NCBI RefSeq assembly: GCF_013114825.1
Contig: NZ_JAAVLX010000001.1
Location: 186,001 to 250,000, forward strand
Direction: 5' to 3'
Source of the DNA: Bradyrhizobium australiense
Lineage (GTDB): Bacteria > Pseudomonadota > Alphaproteobacteria > Rhizobiales > Xanthobacteraceae
Length of the DNA: 64,000 nucleotides
The position numbers and the translations under genes are program-made. The notes below the pieces were generated by a model that was not told the DNA's origin, searched no databases, and worked only from the letters and a program-made list of their open reading frames with translations. Below, piece by piece: positions 59,650-64,000 of the stretch (positions are counted from its first letter, which is position 1; the number at the start of each line of letters is the position of its first letter).

Positions 59650-62040
59650 TTAAAACTTCAGATTGGCAAACGCCCGCACGCCGAGGCCCGGCATCAGAAC
59701 TTCGTCCTTGGTGTAGGAGACGTGATTGCGAATATTTTCGTTCAGGAGGTTGTTGCCGACCAGCCCGACCGTCATTTCCCGCGCGCCGAACCAGGACGGA
59801 TCGAGCTTGGTCCGGTAGCTGACCTCCGCCTTCAGCAGGTTGTAGCCTGCGGTCGGCGTCTCGCCGATCGGGGCGATGTCGTTCTGCGCGAAGGCGTGCA
59901 GTAGGTTGATCCGCGTCAGCCAGTTGGCATCGCGCCAGAACAGCCCACCGCCGACACGCACCGGCGGAATCCGTGGAACATTGGTGCCGTCACTGAAGGT
60001 CGCGCGCACGACATCGAACTGGTTCTCGATGCCCCAGATGCCGCCATGGAGCGGCCCGACGTCCAATTGGCTCTGGAACTCGCCGCCGCGGAAGGTGGCG
60101 TCGCGTTGCGAATAGATCGCCTGGTTCAGCTCGAGTGGAAAGGCCGGATCGGCTGGGCCGACGCAGGCGACTTCCTCGCAGGTGTTGCCGGTGAGGCGGC
60201 GGTAAATGAAGCCATTGAATTTGGTGTAGTAGGCCGTCGCTTCGAATCTGAAGGGTCCGGTTGCCCGCCGCAATCCGATCTCGATCGTCTTGGCGGTTTC
60301 GAGACCCAGATTGGGATTGCCGATGTCGAAAGTCGCGGTTGCGTCATGTGCGCCACGCGAAAACAATTCGGCCGGCTTCGGCGCGCGCTCGACATATTGG
60401 GCGGTGATGCTGGCTACCAGTTCGCCTGGAAGATTCTGGATCAGGCCGATGCTCGCGCTCTTCGGCGTGAAGTTCAGGTTGCGCGCTACCGGCGGCCCGA
60501 TGTCGCCCGGATTAGCGTTGAGGTCGAACACGTCAGGAATGAACGAAGGCGTCGTTCCGCTGAGGCTGACATGCTCGATGCGCCCAGCGATCTGCGCTTT
60601 TGTGGTCTCGGTGAACTTGAGTTCGTTGAAGACGTAGCCGGCAACCTTGGTGTTCTTGTTGGGGTCCCACAATCCGTTGAGCGGACTACCCGGATCATCC
60701 GGGCTCGGCGCCGTCAGTTGTTGGTGGCTCGCCTGCAGACCGAACGCCGTCGTGACTGCGGCAAAACGCGCATTGAATGGCGCCATCTGCACCTCGACGC
60801 GGCCTTCCTGCTCCTTGTTGGTGAAGGTCTGCCGCACGCCGAGACTGGAAGGGTCGGCCGGATCGGCAAGACCGATTTCGTTGTGCTTGTAATCGGTGGC
60901 GCCTGCCCAGAACCTGATGGCGTCGATCGCCGCCGCATCCGGCCGGTATTCGCCCTTGGCCGTGAACTTGGTCTGGCGCGCGTCGATGCGGGTCTGGTGA
61001 TCCGAGCCGTCGATACCCGGAATCCGGTAGAGCGAATCGTTCTGCGTGACCGCAGCGCCGATGAAGCCGCCGTCGAAGATATAGGAGCCGCCGATCGAGG
61101 CGCCGTCGGATTGAGCGGATGAATTCGGTTGGCGGCCGTTCACCGGTCTCGTCTGGTCGAACAGGTAGGGATAGCCGGGGATGCTGTAATCGCCAGCCTT
61201 GCGGCCATAGGCATCGGCATGCAGCGCAAAATTGCCGCCGCCGGCATCGAGCAGGATGCCGCCCTCGACGCCGCGATCGACCGAACTGACGGCGGTCCGC
61301 GTCTCTACGGTGACGCAGGATGCGGATTGCGCATTCGCTAGCGGCGCTTTGACCGGCAGGCCGTAGCTCTGGAACGGCGCTGCCGGGCAGGAGGGCAGGG
61401 CTTCCGGAATTCGGTTATTGGTCGCGCTGACGACACCGCCGATCGAGGTCGAGCCGTAGCGCAATGCCGCGGGACCGCGCACGACTTCGACCTGATTTGT
61501 TGACAAGGGATCGATGGGGACAAAATGATCCTCGCCGAGATCGGAGGCGCCGCCGCCGCCGGTGCCGTTTTCGACGATGCCCACGCGGTTGACATCGAGT
61601 CCCCGGATGATCGGCCGGCTCGATGCGCCTGGCGCGAAGCTGGAGCCGGTGATGCCGGGCTTGGAAAACAGAAGATCGCCGAGCGTCGCGCCGCCGGAAC
61701 GGCGGATTTCCTCGTTGGGCACGACGGTAACGGTTGCGAACTGGTCGGTCACGACGGGCAGCACGCCCTGCTGGGGCGCGGCGGCAACAGGTGCTGGTTG
61801 CGGCTCTGCCGCGCGCTCGCGGTTCTGGCCGGGCGCTGCGCGGGCGACGCGCGCCGGCGTTCGTGTGGGCACGGGTTTGCGCCGCACGATCGGGCTCGGC
61901 GCCGTCACGGTAATTTCGGGCAGTTGCGTCGAGGAAGGCGGCGCGGCCGCATCCTGAGCCATCGCACCATTGCCCATCGTGCAGAGCAATAGCCAACTTG
62001 CTCCACCGAAATGGAACGCTCGTTTCTTCTTTAATACCAT
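59650..62040 (-). CDS. TonB-dependent outer-membrane receptor (ZnuD-like)
   Basis: The start MVLKKKRAFHFGGASWLLLC at 62040 gives 796 residues with a signal peptide. A Pro/Ala-rich stretch with a TonB-box-like LPEITVTAP follows. The plug domain runs from about 100 (NEEIRRSGGATLGDLLFSKP, IRGLDVNRVGIVENG, VEVVRGPAALRYGSTSIGG) and the barrel fills the rest, ending GVRAFANLKF with a terminal Phe as outer-membrane proteins need. The R-F-x-x-L-L-G-x-G plug pattern is like zinc receptors such as ZnuD. The Zur-like box and CobW-type gene nearby support zinc. No His-rich loop is present. It follows the DUF2946 gene by 109 bases. Confidence 0.85.
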   Translation of the reverse strand: MVLKKKRAFHFGGASWLLLCTMGNGAMAQDAAAPPSSTQLPEITVTAPSPIVRRKPVPTRTPARVARAAPGQNRERAAEPQPAPVAAAPQQGVLPVVTDQFATVTVVPNEEIRRSGGATLGDLLFSKPGITGSSFAPGASSRPIIRGLDVNRVGIVENGTGGGGASDLGEDHFVPIDPLSTNQVEVVRGPAALRYGSTSIGGVVSATNNRIPEALPSCPAAPFQSYGLPVKAPLANAQSASCVTVETRTAVSSVDRGVEGGILLDAGGGNFALHADAYGRKAGDYSIPGYPYLFDQTRPVNGRQPNSSAQSDGASIGGSYIFDGGFIGAAVTQNDSLYRIPGIDGSDHQTRIDARQTKFTAKGEYRPDAAAIDAIRFWAGATDYKHNEIGLADPADPSSLGVRQTFTNKEQEGRVEVQMAPFNARFAAVTTAFGLQASHQQLTAPSPDDPGSPLNGLWDPNKNTKVAGYVFNELKFTETTKAQIAGRIEHVSLSGTTPSFIPDVFDLNANPGDIGPPVARNLNFTPKSASIGLIQNLPGELVASITAQYVERAPKPAELFSRGAHDATATFDIGNPNLGLETAKTIEIGLRRATGPFRFEATAYYTKFNGFIYRRLTGNTCEEVACVGPADPAFPLELNQAIYSQRDATFRGGEFQSQLDVGPLHGGIWGIENQFDVVRATFSDGTNVPRIPPVRVGGGLFWRDANWLTRINLLHAFAQNDIAPIGETPTAGYNLLKAEVSYRTKLDPSWFGAREMTVGLVGNNLLNENIRNHVSYTKDEVLMPGLGVRAFANLKF

Positions 62041-62149
62041 TTGTTCCGATCCTGATCCCGTCGATGTGCGACGGACCGATTCCGATTTTCCCTCAGAAAA
62101 CCGCGCCTGACGCGGCAATCTCTTGGGGAGTGAATTAATTCAATCGGCG

Positions 62150-62569
62150 TCAGGAGGCGGGTGGTGCGCGAGACTGAAATGCGAGATGGATCGAGCCGAG
62201 ATGCACGAACTCGGCGCCGGTGGTCAGGTACAGAAGTTCGACAGCCCCCGGCAACTCCAGCACAGGCGGCGTGACGAACAGGAAATTCTTGGCCAGGGAG
62301 AGGACGGCGCAGACCGCGCAGACATTGGCCGTGTGCTGGTCGTCGTCGTGGCCCGCAGGCTGCTGCGGCTGAGCGGCTTCGGAGTGCGCATCTTGTGCCG
62401 CAAGAGGCGCGGCGGTCCCAAGCTTGGCGTCGGTCAGCCCGCTTTGAACGGCCGGTGTTGCCTGCATGGCCGCCGCGTGAAAATGCCCGCACGACAGCGC
62501 AAACTGGATCGCGAGCGCAAACAGCGCCAGCCGCGAGCCGTGCTTGAGGTGCTTTCGAAACCAGTTCAC
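62150..62569 (-). CDS. DUF2946-like small exported protein
   Basis: The protein has 139 residues. The N-terminus SRLALFALAIQFALSCGHF is a signal or membrane helix. The middle has HDDDQHTANVCAVCAVLSL, with His/Asp then C-x2-C, a likely metal site; GHFHAAAM is nearer the start. DUF2946 proteins are often next to metal or TonB genes. It is the first gene of the pair with the receptor, and the Zur-like box lies 53 bases upstream. Confidence 0.8.
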   Translation of the reverse strand: MNWFRKHLKHGSRLALFALAIQFALSCGHFHAAAMQATPAVQSGLTDAKLGTAAPLAAQDAHSEAAQPQQPAGHDDDQHTANVCAVCAVLSLAKNFLFVTPPVLELPGAVELLYLTTGAEFVHLGSIHLAFQSRAPPAS

Positions 62570-62621
62570 GACGATTGACGCCTTGTCCCCGGGGCCGGCT
62601 CAGGCATCTCGCCGTCCCAAT

Positions 62622-62634
62622 GTTACATTATAAC
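62622..62634. promoter_or_regulatory. Zur-box-like palindrome between divergent zinc genes
   Basis: GTTACATTATAAC: halves GTTACA and TATAAC are reverse complements with one mismatch around a central T. It lies 53 bases upstream of the DUF2946 start and 204 bases upstream of the GTPase. The form agrees with the alphaproteobacterial Zur site as I remember it. Zur represses such genes in zinc-replete cells. Confidence 0.6.
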
Positions 62635-62837
62635 GTCGCGAAGCCAGCCGAGTGTCAATCGACATCCCGGCTGGCGTCGTGCAGGAGCCCTGACAATTTC
62701 GCCAGGTGTGAGATTCACGCAACATCAGCGCTTTCGCCCCGCGCACCTGCAACATGATCCGTCACCAACAGGGCCCCCTTGCATGCGTCTTCCTCCCCGG
62801 TTCGGGCCCCGTGAGCTAAAAAGGCTTTTCGATCTCC

Positions 62838-64000
62838 ATGCGAAAACTCCCCGTCACCGTCTTGTCCGGCTTCCTCGGGGCTGGAAAGACAACTTTGATG
62901 AATCACGTGCTCAACAATCGCCAGGGCCTGAAGGTTGCGGTGATTGTGAACGACATGGGCGAAGTCAACATCGACGCAGACCTGGTCCGCGATGGCGGTG
63001 CGAACCTCTCACGGACTGACGAAAAGCTGGTCGAGATGACCAACGGCTGCATCTGCTGCACGCTGCGCGACGATTTGTTGAAGGAGGTGCGGGCGCTCGC
63101 CGAAAGTGAGCGGTTCGATTACCTACTGATCGAATCCACCGGCATCTCGGAGCCGCTGCCGGTCGCGGCGACCTTCGATTTCCGGTCCGAAGACGGAGAA
63201 AGTCTGTCGGACGTGGCAAGCCTCGATACGATGGTCACGGTCGTCGATGCCGTCAACCTGCTGAGGAACTATTCCTCTACCGTTTTTCTGGCGGATCGCG
63301 GCGAGTCGCTCGGGGAAGGCGACAGGCGGACCCTGGTGGATCTGCTCGTCGAGCAGATCGAATTTGCCGATGTGATCGTGCTCAACAAGATCGATGCGGC
63401 GTCGCCGGGAGAACGCGATTCTGCCCGAATGATTCTCCGCTCCCTCAATCCCGAGGCCGATATCATCGAGACCAATTTTTCCCATGCGCCGCTGCAGCGC
63501 ATTCTCAATACCGGCCGCTTCGACTTCGCACGCGCGCAGCAACATCCGATGTGGTTCAAGGAACTCTATGGTTTCGCAGACCATAAGCCCGAGACCGAAG
63601 AATACGGCGTCAAGAACTTCGTCTATCGCGCGCGACGGCCGTTCGAGCCTGCGAAATTTCACCAATTCCTGAGAGAAAGCTGGCCGGGCGTCATTCGCGC
63701 CAAGGGACATTTCTGGATAGCAACGCGCCCGCAATGGCTCGGCGAGTTGAGCCAGGCCGGTGCCATCGTCCGAACCGAAGGGCTGGGCTTCTGGTGGGCG
63801 AATGTGCCGGCAGATCGCTGGCCGGACGATCCGTTCTGGCGACAATCGCTCAAGAAGAACTGGAGCGAGGCCTACGGTGATCGCCGGCAGGAGATCGTGT
63901 TCATCGGCACGAATATGGATCAGGACGCGATCACGGCGCGTCTCGATGCGTGCCTTGTTTCGGGAAAGCCGGGAATGCACATTGCGGAATGGTCCGGGCT
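62838..64000 (+). CDS. CobW/P47K family GTPase, zinc metallochaperone type (partial at window end)
   Basis: The frame stays open from 62838 to the last base, giving 387 visible residues; the stop lies outside. Walker A is [15 protein letters not shown] (about 8-22), the metal site is CICC at residues 71-74 in [12 protein letters not shown], switch-like [11 protein letters not shown] follows, and NKID is the base-specificity motif. The CobW C-terminal domain begins near residue 255 ([20 protein letters not shown]). COG0523 GTPases with C-x-C-C move zinc or cobalt. The divergent Zur-like box and neighbouring receptor favour zinc. Confidence 0.93.
   Translation, partial: MRKLPVTVLSGFLGAGKTTLMNHVLNNRQGLKVAVIVNDMGEVNIDADLVRDGGANLSRTDEKLVEMTNGCICCTLRDDLLKEVRALAESERFDYLLIESTGISEPLPVAATFDFRSEDGESLSDVASLDTMVTVVDAVNLLRNYSSTVFLADRGESLGEGDRRTLVDLLVEQIEFADVIVLNKIDAASPGERDSARMILRSLNPEADIIETNFSHAPLQRILNTGRFDFARAQQHPMWFKELYGFADHKPETEEYGVKNFVYRARRPFEPAKFHQFLRESWPGVIRAKGHFWIATRPQWLGELSQAGAIVRTEGLGFWWANVPADRWPDDPFWRQSLKKNWSEAYGDRRQEIVFIGTNMDQDAITARLDACLVSGKPGMHIAEWSG

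Noticed and set aside
62635..62837. Cobalamin riboswitch before the CobW-type GTPase
   Set aside because: I could not find the conserved riboswitch core blocks; the C-x-C-C GTPase and Zur-like box favour zinc.

Overview
The window reads as ordinary chromosome of a high-GC alphaproteobacterium, most likely Bradyrhizobium or a close relative in the Nitrobacteraceae. This rests on several signals: an Irr-type iron box in front of bacterioferritin, an ICL gene divergent from a ScfR/RamB-type regulator, small proteins typical of the group (DUF2277, DUF4170, DUF1993), and a very dense set of dispersed palindromic repeats between genes. I see no rRNA, tRNA, CRISPR array, transposase, phage or plasmid gene. 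About 69 protein-coding loci are called, including partial and broken ones.

Layout: 0-7.4 kb holds oxidation and carbohydrate-acid metabolism (enolase-superfamily enzyme, AraC regulator, SMP-30 lactonase, GMC oxidoreductase) and a three-helix membrane protein with a cyclic-nucleotide-binding domain. 7.4-9 kb is a decayed patch. 9-14.8 kb is an aromatic-type module: Rieske oxygenase, GntR regulator and VanB-like reductase in one operon, then a frameshifted O-methyltransferase and a Baeyer-Villiger monooxygenase. 14.8-19 kb has a MoxR ATPase and CoxE-like VWA protein, then two sulfurtransferases. 19-31 kb is mostly envelope and housekeeping: L,D-transpeptidase, EttA, YqhA, a lytic transglycosylase, two tandem glycine-zipper secreted proteins, and bfd-bfr. 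31-41.6 kb carries many small genes, a P450-SDR operon and a second lytic transglycosylase. 41.9-45.6 kb is a three-subunit molybdenum hydroxylase. 45.6-50.5 kb is repeat-rich with DinB, VOC and zinc-ribbon proteins. 49-52.3 kb is the glyoxylate-shunt pair. 52.3-57.7 kb ends in a possible lipid-linked sugar pair (GT-C and GT2). 57.7-64 kb has a cation/proton antiporter and a probable zinc-starvation regulon (TonB receptor, DUF2946 protein, CobW-type GTPase).

The strongest observations are candidate control sites (Irr box at 29851, Zur-like box at 62622, paired GTATAC sites upstream of the Rieske gene, direct repeats between scfR-like and aceA) and three genes broken by single-base changes, each in a short homopolymer. 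I did not find a clearly new defence, mobile or signalling system. The best leads for undescribed biology are the Popeye-like cyclic-nucleotide protein, the tandem RFWDGY secreted proteins, two scattered paralogs of an unknown exported family, a protein with SEYAPGH repeats, and a run of stacked hairpins before 52891.
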